Below, piece after piece: positions 24,412-37,138 of a DNA stretch of 64,000 bases. This DNA is from Fraxinus americana (Eukaryota > Streptophyta > Magnoliopsida > Lamiales > Oleaceae). Made by a program: the position numbers and the translations under genes. The notes under the pieces are model-generated. The model worked only from the letters and a program-made list of their open reading frames with translations, was not told where the DNA came from and searched no databases. The stretch covers positions 38,945,817-39,009,816 of the forward strand of contig CM068707.1 in NCBI GenBank assembly GCA_035079005.1. Direction: 5' to 3'. Every line of letters starts with the position of its first letter. Position 1 is the first letter of the stretch.

Positions 24412-26369
24412 ACTAAACTACTCCAAATTTCCCAATAAAAAAGAAATCCAGAAACCCAAATCCAAATCTGAAATCGAAAATTATCCAACTGAAAGCACAA
24501 ATTATCAAAAAGAGGAAATTTTATGCAAACTTCTAATGAGTTTGAGTTTGTGAGGAATATTTCGAACAATGGAGAAGAATATGCGAGCGCGAGAGGGTGA
24601 TTAGGGCACGACAATGCCGGTTTTGGACGAAAATACCCTTGCCGCGTTAAAATGGAATTACAACGTAGTTTCCGTATCTAAGTGGGCTGCTAAGATTAGA
24701 TTTTGTTAAAGTGCTTTCAAAATGTACTCTTCCTATCTAGCCCCTGTTCCGGCCACATTTTTTTCCAGACTAGTTATTATTGAACGTGCATTTCACGTTA
24801 TTTTGAAAGACTCTAGTAATGCTTTGAAAGTAATATTTGATACCAATTTGTTGAGAGTATTTAATAAGTTTCAAAAGGATTAAAGAAAATAAAATTTAGA
24901 ATAATTTAAGAGAAGAAAAATGTACTCTCAAAACTTAATATCTATAATCCAAATTAGTTCTGTAAAAGTAATATTTAATACAAATTTATTGGGAGTGTTT
25001 GACGGTCTCAAACGAACTAAAGAAAGTAAAATATATGACAGAAATTTAAGAGAAGAAAATTATACTCTCAAAATTTAACTTCCATATTTCAAATTTTTTT
25101 TTATGATGAAATATTACAAATGAACAACTTTTTTATACTACATTTGGTACATAGAATTAATTGCTAATACATTAATTTAAACACTCATTAAAATTTCTAG
25201 ATACATTAATAGAAATAAATTCATTTATAATAATTTTAGATTTATGTAGATCAAGATTCATCAAGTCATGAATCATTGAGTCTAGATGAATGTGAATGTT
25301 AATTAATTGATAATTAATAACATGAAATTCATACATGACAATAATTTTCTAGTATTTATTACATATTAAAAACGAAAAATAGGGTATTATTAAAATAATT
25401 GAATTGAAGTAAGATTAAAATCGTCCAAAAATTATTCTCATTTGATGTGATATTTAATATATTATAGATTATATTTTTTTTCGAAACACATTTTCAATGC
25501 GTCTTTCCATTAAATAATTATACACGTAGTTCAAAGACTATTTTTTACTTTTTAACTACACATTCTCCAAAAAATTATTATTCCATAATATATTTTATCC
25601 AAAAAATGGGAATCAATGAGACTCTAATGTTTGGTTAATTTAAGAAGTATAACATTTGAAAATAAATTGAGCTCTTTTGACAACCATTATTTGGGAAAAA
25701 TAATATTTTGAATAGTGATTTTTAAGACGATAGCCCAATAATAACTAACCAATAGGGAATTAATTGGTTTTTAAAATTTTTTCGAAAAATTAATCTAAAT
25801 TCAAGCAAGCAATGACTAAATAAATTAATTCAAATAGTAAGCACAAATATAAAAGCGATAAGTAAAAAAAAGAGATATGCAAACAATATAATCGTGGATG
25901 TTCGATCCAAAGTAATTATCTACGTTCTTCGTTACCAAACTCTCCGGCACGAGCAAAACCTTTTTCATTATGTTGATTGACTTATGGTGCAATCCAACCT
26001 AACGCTTCTGGTGGTTTAAAAACAAAGAGCGTCGATCCTTATACGATGTTAAGTTTTATGAGATCTCGACACGATCAGCTATTAAGTTTTCACGGGACCT
26101 CAATATGACCCACACTATTGAGTTTTATGGAACCTCAACACACACGGTAACTTATAACGAGGAACATTGATCCTTATATAATGTTAATCTTTACGGGACT
26201 TCAACGCGACCTACACTTTATCAAAATAATTTTACAATGGAATTCCTCTCTTGATAAATAATACAAACAAGTTAAGTACTAAGAGAAGTTAACACTTCAA
26301 TGAATAGTATGAGTGATAGCTTAAGTGTTAGATGAAATTTTTTGATGAATGTGAAATAAAAAATTATAT
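24412..26369. other. Exoribonuclease promoter side and AT-rich intergenic
   Basis: The first 150-200 bases are the probable 5' leader and promoter of the exoribonuclease gene. A tandem duplication of about 139 bp occurs at 24819-25095 (AAGTAATATTTGATAC and AAGTAATATTTAATAC units). A very decayed MITE resembling the Tourist family lies at about 25508-25660. No open frame with a recognisable domain was seen. Confidence 0.5.
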
Positions 26370-26372
26370 TCA

Positions 26373-26510
26373 GGCCTTGTATGGGAGGGATTAAAATCGG
26401 ATTAAAATTGAAAATATAGCCGTTATTGTTGACTTTTATTAGACGAGTGGGACCCAATAACGGCCATATTTTCAATTTTAATTGGCTTTTAATCCCTCCC
26501 GAACGGGGCC
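26373..26510. mobile_element. 138-bp Tourist-like MITE, copy A
   Basis: Ends GGCCTTGTATGGGAGGGATT and AATCCCTCCCGAACGGGGCC form an inverted repeat that continues inward for about 60 bases, so the whole element can fold into one hairpin. It is flanked by TCA on both sides (26370-26372, 26511-26513). Copy B at 39154-39291 differs at one base. Confidence 0.85.
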
Positions 26511-27443
26511 TCAATCAATCAAAATGTTTTAATGAGAAGATGAAGAAGAAATAAATAAAATGTAGGTTCAAAAATCTTCACAAGATATATATCTCTTTTA
26601 ATAAATAATTTTAATAAATTAATTACTAACAGAAAAGTGACAAACTTTGATAAATATGAAAATTTTACAAGTTTGATTCAATCAATCAAAGTTTTCAATA
26701 TGAAGAAAAAGCTTATGAAATGTAAGTGCGGATATCTTCTTCAAAAATATGTCTTTATTTTAAGATTGATATAAATAAGTTAGGACAAAGAGAAATGAAA
26801 AAATTTGATAAGAAAAGTGATTCAAGAAATTTGATTCAACAATCAAAGTTTTTGTCATGAAAAAATAATTGAAATGAGTGTAAAAATGTAAACTCAAGTA
26901 AGATTTTTCACAAATACATTTCACAAGAAAGCTCTCTTCTAATTGTTTTATGAACGCAGCGAAGTGATATTTATAATAGTCAAAATGCCTAAAGTTATGG
27001 CAAACCGGACTACCTATCCGGACTTTCACATTCTGAACCGGACAAACCAAATAGCCGTTGTGCGTGAGAATTCATAACGGGTAAAAAAAAATTACCGTCG
27101 GCGAACCAGACGTCCACTTTGATTTTGACTTTTTTTTTAAATGTGGGCTTTTGAATTACCTCTCACTTTATCTTTTAAAGTGAATAACATTGTAAAAAAT
27201 TTAAATATCAACATTGAAATACTTAGGTGTCGTTGTTTTGAGTTTTCAATTCGTTTTGAATTTTGTGTTTTGAGTGTCTATTTTGAAATTGTTGAAAATG
27301 TATTCTTTTGGGTATTTTGAAAAATCATTTCAAAAAACTAAAAATGGAAAACACGTTCTCTTTTCCTCCAAATCAATTCCCGTCTTTCTTCCACCCTCTT
27401 TCTCTCTCCGTCGCGTCTCTCCCTTCTTCCCGTCCTCACCGTC

Positions 27444-27445
<2 letters not shown>

Positions 27446-27511
<66 letters not shown>
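27446..27511. repeat. (CT)n microsatellite
   Basis: About 30 CT dinucleotides. It makes long artificial Ser/Leu open frames on the plus strand, which are not genes. Confidence 0.95.
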
Positions 27512-27514
<3 letters not shown>

Positions 27515-28753
27515 TCCCCCTCTCTCTCTGTGAACGATGGTGTTTGGCTACGATTTTGGCTGTGGTTGGGTGCGAATTTGGCTGTGGTTGGGGTGCGAAT
27601 TTGGCTGTGGTTGGGGTGCGATTTTGGCTGCGGCGGTGGTTGGGTACTGATAAATGTATTTTCTACACTTATTCGAGACTTAAAACTATAGAATTTTATT
27701 GATCTTTTGGCAAAATTTTACATAATTTATGTTATATTGCATTGTGTAGGTAAAACTTTATGTTTGATAAGAATTGGAGAAAAGAAGCAAAATATAGTGA
27801 AAATGGTAAAATCCAAAGTTCGAGGATCAAATTGCAAATACTCAAGAAAATACGTTGAAGATTGTTAGGAGACAATTGGATTGAAATTAGAATTCAAAAA
27901 GGAATGGAACATAATTAAAGTATTATCAAAATCAATTTCCAATCGCTCAAGATATATTCCAGATTCTTAGCCGAACATTGAGACCCATTTTTGGCATAAT
28001 AAACGTCCGAATTAGAAAAACTCTATTAATCAAAGTTGTAGCTCTTTAAGTTATCTTTCCAACGCACTTTGAATCGCATCAATCGGATATCAGAAGAGAA
28101 ATTTATGACCAAAATACGGACTGCTGTGCAGAGACAAAAAATTCGCGCGCGAAGGCTACTTTCCTTATTCGATTAGAACTCTTTTGAAAACCAATTTGGA
28201 CGTGATTTTCAACCAGTTTTCGGCTCTTATAAAGAGAGAACAGCAGAATACATATAGAGAACCTCCCTAGACCTAAAAATCTATATATTATATATATTTT
28301 GGAGGCGAAGAACATGACTAACAACGTGAAATCAAGGCGAATTGTATAGGATATTAAAGATTTTTCATCTGGATTCAAGATTCACATCAAGAACGTGGAT
28401 TTTTCCAACTTCTTCCATCTTTCTTATTTTCGGGTAATATTTTTCCAATTATTCTCGTGTAATTTAATTTCGATAATATGTTGGGCTAAATTCCCTTGTA
28501 TTGGATGAATGATGAAACTAATTAATTTTTAGTTTTTAATTCGATATCATGTGTTTTTAGTTTAATTCTTGCATTGTGATTTCATAAACATATATGAATT
28601 TATTGTTTTTAATGTTTGCGCACCATTATGACAATTAGTTGTTTATTCGTAGTGTTGGAAAACTCACGGTAGGTAGAACACTGTTTATGGAACACACGGA
28701 CAATAAATATTAGGAATGATATCTATGGCGTGTGCGGTCATGTGTGATAATCC

Positions 28754-29474
28754 TAAACGTCAATGCTTGCTTGTCATATGAATTCGAACTAGGAATAGGA
28801 TTGTCTCGTGACAATCATAGATTTATTATATTTTGGGAAAGAATAGTAAATGAAAGTGGAATTATCGATCGTCGCAATTGTATGAATCGAATTAATTATC
28901 ACTGGTTGAGAATTGAAATTAAGAATTGATTAGTGGAGTCGAAAATCCAATACACTCACCCACATTTGATTTAAAACCATTTTTTTATTGCTTTCGTAGT
29001 TATAGAACGTAGTCAACTAAAAATCAATCATCTTTTGTTACATTTGCGAATTTAAATATATCGAATACTCTAAAATTGAGCACTATTCCCTATGGGGCGA
29101 TAACTCACTCATTACTTGTACAACGTCAATGCTTGCTTGTCATAGGAATTCGGACTAAGAATAGGATCGTCTCGTGGCAATCATAGATTTATTATATCTT
29201 GGGAAAGAATAGTAAATGAAAGTGGAATTATCAATCGTCGCAATTGCATGAATCGAATTAATTATCACTGGTTGAGAATTGAAATTAAGAATTGATTAGT
29301 GAGTCGGAAATCCAATACACTCACCCACATTTGATTTAAAATCATTTTTATTGCTTTCGTAGTTATAGAACGCAGTCAACTAAAAATCAATCATTTTTTG
29401 TTACATTTGCGAATTTAAATATATCGAATACTCTAAAATTAAGCTTTATTCCCTGTGGGACGATAACTCACTTA
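28754..29474 (+). repeat. Tandem duplication, 368-bp unit
   Basis: AACGTCAATGCTTGCTTGTC starts at 28754 and again at 29122. Both copies run through ATTAATTATCACTGGTTGAG to GATAACTCACT. They differ by scattered substitutions and small gaps. The content looks like part of an LTR retrotransposon rather than a gene. Confidence 0.8.
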
Positions 29475-29930
29475 TTACAATTATTACTTGTACATGTACT
29501 ACTCCTTTTCTCCTTGTTCTTTTTTATTTTGCTTCTGGTTCCGATTTGTGCGATTTGTGCAGTGCTTGAGTCTTTCTGGTGGCGAGATGGAGATAAGGTT
29601 CTAACGGTTTGGTTGTGGCAGTGGTAGAACAGTGGTGGTCACCGGCGTTGGAGGAGAGAAACCGACGAGATGAGATAAGGAAGATACAGATTGATTTTTG
29701 TATATGAACAATAACTCTATTTCCAGTGTTCTCAATTTTGGGCTGTTTTTGCTGGAAAATAGCCAAAACGCTGAAAAACCGTTTTGGCGTTTTCAGTGTA
29801 AAAAAAAAATATTCGTTTTCGAAAACGCGTTTTCGAAAATAGAAAAAAAAAATGCATTTTCACTGTTTTGAAAAATCGAAAACAGAAAATGGCTCGAAAA
29901 CGGCAAAGAGAACGCAGCCTACTTTTTTGA

Positions 29931-31100
29931 AGAATAATTTTTGTTGGAAAATGGTTTTACTACTAGCGAAATGGGTCAACTTTGAGCCCAAATTTTAGTG
30001 GGACCCGTGCCTTAATTTCAACGGGACCTAGCATATTCATGTTCTACTCCGCAAGAGGATCAACATGATATATTTATTTGTCGAAAACCATTTAGTATTG
30101 AATGAAATATTTAATGTCAAAGTAACTCATTTGAAACTATGAACTAGTGACGAATTTGATTTATTGGAAAATTCTCACACACTTGTCCCACATAGGAAAG
30201 TTATGAAACTTTGATGTGGTTTATATAGTGTAAGGTTGGGAATTGAGTTTGGGCCCCAAGGGGTACCAATAGTCTTTAGAAGAGGGGAGACCTATATCCT
30301 ATGGGAGTCGGTCCAAACCCCACGCGCGCGCGCCGCCGTCGCCACCGCCGTCCGTCCGACCGGCCGGCTTGGCTCGGCTCGGCACGACACGTGCTCGTGC
30401 CCGAGCCCGGTCCGATCCGTGTGCGGGTGCGTCCTTGTACTATATTATCTTTTTGGACAAAATTTATTTAATTTTGGATCAAATTGTAATTAATCAAATT
30501 CTTGGGTACATAATAAAATTAATGTTTATTAATGGGCTTATTTTCGGGTAATTATTTTGGGTGGTCTGTTAACCGTTTGGACTGTTAACCGACTTATTAC
30601 CGAACCTTGTTGTCTGTTCGGTTCTGGACTTGTCTGAACAGTGGCGACTGTTCTGAAATGACTAGAAGGGTGTTCGAATGGCCACGAACAATTCTATAAA
30701 TAGCCAAGCCCGTTGCCAAAATTAACACACCGTTTTTCATTGCTATTATTCTCTGCATTGAATCTCATTCTCCCTCTCTCTGTCTCGTTCTGATATTATT
30801 TTCGAAATAAAAAACACTTCATTGAGTTCGCTGGAACTCCTGCAGATTCTTTGTCTTTGCTTCCGTAGGAGACGAAATTCGTTCTATCCTGGGAAACGAT
30901 TGCTGGACGCCTTAAGCACCTTTTGAAGGCAGCAAATTCGTTTTAAGGAAACATCGTGAAGTCGGTGGGCTCGAATTAATTTTCTGATTCTGTTGATCAT
31001 ACCGTTACGCTGTGCAAATTTATTAAGGTAATTCTGTCAGATTGTTCGAAAGGAGATACTCCAGAAATAACAATTTTTACAAAAGTTAAAATCGAAAAAA
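29931..31100 (+). mobile_element. Probable LTR fragment with GC-rich patch
   Basis: Sequence from about 30165 (TTGGAAAATTCTCACACACT) to about 31085 has the look of a solo or truncated LTR: a promoter-like TTTATATAG at about 30210, a GC-rich patch (30320-30430), then a leader-like T-rich part. No matching second LTR, target duplication, gag or pol was found, so the call rests on texture and is weak. Confidence 0.3.
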
Positions 31101-32474
31101 ATATTTGGAATCAAATGTACAACTCCATTATATTGAAGAAAAGTCATGCAGACTGATCAATTAGGCAAACCCACGGGCTAGCCAGCTTGGATCGCAAGTT
31201 AATTCGTGCAATTGCTCAAAAAACTCGGCTCGCTCTCATAACTTGCTTTGGATGTGAACCGAGATGAACAATTTACTCTACTTAACTTCCCTAAACATTC
31301 CTCGTTTTCTCAATTCATACACAAAAAAATATCGACATATAAGGGGACAAGGAAGCCAAGCTAAAGCGTGAAGTAATCGAGGCTCGATTGAAGTTCAGTC
31401 TGTACAGAAAATGTGAGTGGTGACATGTCATTGAACCTTGCCATAATTTTTGCCCTACACGATCTTCGAAACATGCTTGACAACAACTTTTGATCTTTTG
31501 GTTCACATTTAGAGCATGTTGAGCCCAAACACGTGCTACCTATCACTTAAAAAATGAATGATGTTGAAACTTACATCCGATTATTGGGCAATCCAGGCTG
31601 CAACGCATAGAAAAGCATATAGTTATTGTCTTGGTTTGAGTAATCAATCTTATCAATATCACTAGTCAGAAGCACGTGCAACGCTCGTGTCATGATGTAG
31701 TTGAGTACGTAATAGCGTATATAGTAAAAAAATATCTATGTCAAACATTAGTTATATAAAATTTTCTTATAAGTAGCTAAATGTTTCGAGGCAACATTAA
31801 ATGTGAAGATGAAAAAATCACACCCACAGTTATCGAAGAAATCAAGGTTCACCTTCCACCACAGCCTCCAGTTATCGAAAAATGTTTTCTCATCAATCAC
31901 CGATAGAATAGTCATTGTCATTTATTTCATAAACCCCTAATCAATCTTTAAACAAAAGAACAGGGAAAAAAACTCAAAATAAATAACTAATAAACTCAAA
32001 GAAATTGAAAAAAAAAAATCAAACGTAAAAAAAAAAAAAAAATGTTTAGCCAAGCCATAAAGCTATTTTTAAAAAAAAAATAAAATAAAATCAATCTAAA
32101 TGGATATTCATATCGTGAAATATCGAATCAAACGAAAAAATGTAGAAAAATCAAGTTCGAAAAAAAGATATTGGAATGAGGTTGAGATTGAAAAGAAATA
32201 TAAACAATGACGAATTTACGTTTTACAATGAATGTAAAATTATTTTGATATTTAAAATTTATCAATCATATATTTATCATGGCTACACTTCAATATTTCC
32301 AACAAATTTTAAATCGTTTAAAATGAATATCTGTAACTTAAAATATTGAATCAAACGTAAAAAATAATTATAATAATAATAAATAAATAAAAACAGCTTA
32401 GTCGAGTCGAGTCGTCAAGCCATTTGATTGGTAAACGGTAAACAAAACTAATCATAAAAAGAAAAATGGTTAGC
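31101..32474. other. AT-rich intergenic, nothing recognised
   Basis: Several A-rich runs (31995-32075) and no supported gene or bounded repeat. Confidence 0.4.
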
Positions 32475-33750
32475 CGAGTTAAAATTACTATTTCAATGTT
32501 GAATGATGATTTTATGGACGAAATGCGTGAAATGGACCAACACTGTAATTATATATAAAGGTTTGGGACTTCGACCGCAAAAATTAAAGGTTTGGGTGTA
32601 ATTTGCAACAAAATGAAAGGTTTGGGACTAGCGCTGCAATTTTTTTGAGTCAAAATTGCTGTTGAAACGTTGACTGACGGTTTTATAGACGGAATTAAAG
32701 GCTTGGGACTAGGGATGGCAAAAAAGCTCGGCGGCTCGACTCGGAAAAAGCCCGAGTCAGGCCCGGCTCGGGCTCGATGGAACCGAGCCAAGGCTCGGGC
32801 CGAGCCTCATGTTGAGGAGTCGGCCCGAGCCGGGCCGGCCCGTAAAAAAAAAAAAAAAAAACAAAAACAAAAACAAAAACAAAACTTGCCCAACACTTTT
32901 TATTTTACACCATAAATTATTAGGGATGAATGGTTTAAATTAAGACAAATGATCACAATTTACTTAATCAACTTATTGTTCTCATCATGAAACTAATAAA
33001 CTAATTATAAGCTACAATTTTATCTCATAATTTATCAACTAGATTATTTTGGAAAATGTGTGATATTTGTTTGTTTAATATTTATTGCATTATTACTATT
33101 TCATTAATCTAAGTGCCTAAATATTTAAAGTAAGAATTTTTTTTCATTTACACACGTTTATTCTTCTATATTAATTATTAAGTGAAATTATTAGTGATCT
33201 ATATTACTTGATTACATTTAAAAATTGAGCTAATTTCACCAATGGGCAATGCCGCAATGGCCACTAAAATTTGTAAGAAATTTCAAATCGGTTATTAAAA
33301 AAGATTTATCACTTTGTTATAATGGATAGTCACTCATTTAGTCATTTATAAATCTAACACGTTTTCCGATATTAGGCTATAAGGTGCCACCAAAAAAGTA
33401 GATTTTTAAAACTTCATTATATATTATGTTCAAACTTCAAAGAATCGTTCAAATTAGATTTTTGTTTATAACTTTCTTATGTAAAGGTCATTGTATAAAG
33501 GTGAAAAGAATGCAAATTGCAACGTTCACTGTCCATTTGAATAAGCAAATATCCATGTAATGAATTTTTACAAAAAAAAAAAGAAAGAAAAAAAAAACCC
33601 GAGCGGGCCGAGCCTCATTTTTTTTGGCCGGGCCCGGCTCGGCTCGGCTCGTTGCCACCGCTACTTGGGACCGACGCTGCAACTACATATAAATGTTTGA
33701 GACTTCGACCGCAAAAATAAAAGGTTTGGGATCACGGCCGCAATTTTTCC
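32475..33750 (-). mobile_element. Partial copy of the foldback-element family, split by a hAT insertion
   Basis: Bases 32475-32709 and 33664-33750 together match one arm of the 37.1-38.5 kb foldback element: GTTGAAACGTTGACTGACGG, TTATAGACGGAATTAAAGGC, GGTTTGGGACTTCGACCGCA, ending CCGCAATTTTTCC. They are interrupted exactly once, in the phrase GGCTTGGGAC, by the 954-bp element described separately. The other arm is missing. Confidence 0.7.
32710..33663. mobile_element. Non-autonomous hAT-type transposon, 954 bp
   Basis: Ends TAGGGATGGCAA and TTGCCACCGCTA are inverted repeats of the plant hAT type. They are flanked by a perfect 8-bp duplication CTTGGGAC (32702-32709 and 33664-33671), the length made by hAT transposases. 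Removing the element and one copy of the duplication restores the host repeat. Both subterminal regions are rich in GGCTCG/CGAGCC words; the centre is AT-rich. There is no transposase frame, so it depended on an element elsewhere. Confidence 0.88.
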
Positions 33751-34830
33751 TTATTTTTATTTTTAAATTCACTTAATACTATTTTGTATTATTTATTCTA
33801 TGATCAGTCTAAAATTACGATGAGATTGAAGAAATAATTGCTTCAAAATGAACAAAAGAAATTCAAGAAAATAAAAATTATAAACATAACAAAGAGGCTG
33901 GCAAATGCTTGCATGTTATCAATTTCTCAATTAGTAACCATTGTTTATAAGAATAATGATATGTGTATATTCAATGGCTTACATTGTGTTTGACGTCCCA
34001 TTTGTTTTTCAAAAAAAATGTGGACGGGTTTTTTAATTGTGCACTAGTGTATTTCCATGTAGCATGATGTAAAAGATGATGTACATGTAGCATGATTAGA
34101 TTTATAATATATCTATCCACCTACCTTCTCTTGAAAGAGGTAATCCTAGAATCATTGTTCATTATTGTCACCTTGGTTTTGCCATTTGTCCAGTTCGTAC
34201 TAATCATTAATGGGTTTCACTAAATAACCTTGTAAAGTGCCTTTTGCTCACTCTTAGGGATGACAATTCGAATTGTTAAAATTGAAATTGTGGTTAACCA
34301 AATCTAATGGAGCGAAAAAAATCGAGCCGATGGTACAACGGGGTGGTTATGGTTTTGATTTTAATAACCCAGTTCGAGGTGAGACGGGTATGGTATTTAA
34401 CGACAGTGCCCCGCCCCGAACCGATTACCCGTTTAAAAAAATTAATTGGACAATTGGGCTTTCCATTATTTTTTACCAAAATTAATTTCGCAATTTTGAC
34501 AATCGAACTTCCCCAAAATTTTGGCACAATTAACATTACTAGCAAACCCTTAACTCGGTCACCTAACTCTAACCCTCCACGTTAAAATTGAAAATTGGAA
34601 ACCAAACTTAGAGCATTTTGTCATAAGTTGCTCAAAGAGTAAGAGACCACGTCATTCGACAGAAAATACATCTCACTCTTCATTATCTTCGCAATCCGAG
34701 ACGAACTGTGTGTTTACAAGAAGATAGTGTGAGCATTGTCGCATTCATAATATTATATATATGAGACATATTATAGGAGACGACGTCCTTGTATTTCAAT
34801 TGTTGAAATTATGGTTGTCAAATAATTTTT
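33751..34830. other. Intergenic with a hAT-like end
   Basis: TAGGGATGACAATTCGAATT at 34256 resembles a hAT terminus, followed by a GC-rich patch (34330-34430), but I found no partner end. No gene is supported. Confidence 0.35.
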
Positions 34831-36830
34831 CTTGATAGATATGAGAGAAGCAACTTGATCTATAGAGATAGATTTAGAAGATTTCTTAACCCATCTCAAT
34901 CTATATAGATAAAATTTTATATGTAGAAAATAAACAGAGAATTCATGGATATGCTCATGCTAACTTCTTGTCAAACTTGAATGATATCATATCTCAATCA
35001 AGATATTGGTTTACCTTCAAGTGATATCTTGGAAATGTTCCAAAGTGAAGATAATCGTTGACTCAATAGCAGAAGTATTATACATCATTACTTTAAAAAG
35101 CAACAAAAGCTGTGGTCTGGATTAGGAAGTTCATCAATGAACTTAGAGTAGTTTCTAACGTTATTGATCGTATGCTTCTGCATTGTGATAACAATGGAGC
35201 CATCGTACAAGCGAAGAAACTGAGGTCTCATCAATTATCCAAACATGTGTTAAGGCGGTATCATCTTATTAGAAAGATAGTATAAATAAATGACGTAAAG
35301 AAAGAACGAATTCACACCAAGTTATTAAATTGCAGATTTGCTGACAAAGAGTTGTCGCAGCATAAACACGATCGTCATATAAAATCTTATGGTATAAGAT
35401 ACATAAGTGAATCTAGTGCAAGTGAGAGTTTGTATGTGTTATGCTTTAGGTCCAATCAATTTTGGACATAAACACTTTTAATATATAGTTGATGCATATT
35501 TATGGCAATATAATCACAGAGAGTTGTGATTGTGAGATATAAATTATATACGAGTGAATATTAAATTGTCAGTGGTCGTATGTAATAACGAGATACGAAT
35601 ATTGTTATTACACATAGACCATCACATGTGACATTTTTTACTTGTGAAGTAAGTAGTTGATCTCACAAGTTAAAGTGTGGTGACATTTAAATGAACACGT
35701 TGATATTTTGTTATAGAACAAAACATTGGAGACCCACTGGGGAGATTACACATGAATAACTATTTGAGTGTCGTGGTTAATTTTTAATGTTCGGTAGTGG
35801 ACTTGGTCAGTTGACTTGAGGTCGACATAGTGCCTTATATGAGGACATTTATACTTTGGTGATGTTGGATGTTACTCTGCCAATGATCGCTAATACGGTA
35901 TTGTTTGGTATGTTAAGAATCAATTGAGGATTTATCACTCTTAGATAGTAAGAGATTACGATCAACATTTCATTCAGTTAAGTCGATAATGAAATCATTG
36001 ACCAAAGTGCACTCATAAGTTGAAATAGAGTTTTCGACTTACATTTACTTAATAGTAGGATGAAAGATATGATCGATAATTGAAATTGACACACATCCAT
36101 ATCTCGTAATTGATTGGATCATATTGAAGAAGGGATTACAGTTTCATGGTAAACTAATTAGTTTGATTTTGTCATATCACATGACATTTCTCGTAACATG
36201 TATTGCCCTGACACATTGCTAGATGCCAATTTGGAACAACAAATGTGAATTGATGATAAATTAAAATGAGTATTTTAAGTTATGAATTTTGATTGGATCA
36301 AAATAATAATTCACGTCGTTAGGTATCGTGATCGGGAACCTGATGGGTCACACACAAAAAGAGAATCAAAATAATGAGATTTACCAATTAATTAATTGAG
36401 TTGCTTGTTAACGGGCTCCAATTAATTACATGGACGAAATTTAAATAATTGGATTAATTAAATATTTGATGGGTTAAGTTTAAAAGACGGATCAAACCAA
36501 CTTGAACTTATATTAACAAGTCATTAGGGTTTCAGAAAAAAATAGAATATAATTCATATTTTTGCTAACACGAGAAAAGAAAAACTCTAATTCTTTCATT
36601 CTTATTCCCAGTGTGGATTTTCATTGGAGGTTGGACAATTGGACAACTATGAATTGCAGATCATGATTGTTCGTGTTCCAAGATTAGCAAATGAGTTTGC
36701 AGACTCTACAAAAGGTACAATTTTTATCACAATTTCTATCTAAACACAAAGTAAATGTGGTGAGAATTGAAAAATAATTTATTTTCCGTTGTGCATGTTA
36801 AGTAAATTCCCAACAAATATACTGTTATTT
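34831..36830 (+). pseudogene. Degenerate Ty1/copia retrotransposon remnant
   Basis: Bases 35113-35285 translate as the RNase H domain of a copia polymerase (VWIRKFINEL, LLHCDNNGAIVQAK, SKHVLRRYHLI). After a stop, ADLLTK follows at about 35333, then a frameshift into SQHKHDRH. The 1.3 kb after it, to TTCCCAACA near 36825, could be its 3' LTR, but no second LTR was found. Integrase and most of reverse transcriptase are gone. It is old and inactive. Confidence 0.6.
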
Positions 36831-37138
36831 TTATTTGGTCTCCAAATTTCTAGGGATTGGGATTAGGGCTGAACAAAACTCCTGAACCGAATTGGGATTT
36901 GGTTCTCAGTTCTAGACCTAAAATCAAATAAAAACCTAATGTCGCTAATTTTTTTTATCTTAAATAAGTCAAATTATCTTATTTTTTTCTAAATGAATTT
37001 TCTAATTATTAATTTAGCTCAAACCTGAAATATGATTTTACTATTTTCAATTTTCAGCCAAACTCAACTTAATCAAATTGACCTAAATTTTACCCAAATC
37101 TCTTACTCTATCGTAGTGTTGTTTCTACCGTTTTGTTA

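Larger units (their letters stand above)
27226..29930. mobile_element. Possible composite non-autonomous element with LTR-like filling
   Basis: The left edge (AGGTGTCGTTGTTTTGAG, then GTTTTGAGTGTCTATTTTGA) matches the reverse complement of the right half of the 23.4 kb element. The right edge (CGTTTTCGAAAACGCG ... GGCAAAGAGAACGCAGCC) matches its left half. The pair could be the two ends of one 2.7-kb element, or one short copy split by later insertions. Inside are a (CT)n run and a duplicated segment ending in CCCTGTGGGACGATAACTCA, which resembles the end regions of plant LTR retrotransposons. No transposase is encoded. Boundaries are uncertain. Confidence 0.4.

Noticed and set aside
27274..27702. 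Ser/Leu-rich open frames of 127-142 codons
   Set aside because: They are translations of a (CT)n microsatellite and have no flanking gene structure.
30236..30551. Frames across the GC-rich patch at 30.3 kb
   Set aside because: Open in several frames because of composition; the sequence looks like part of an LTR.
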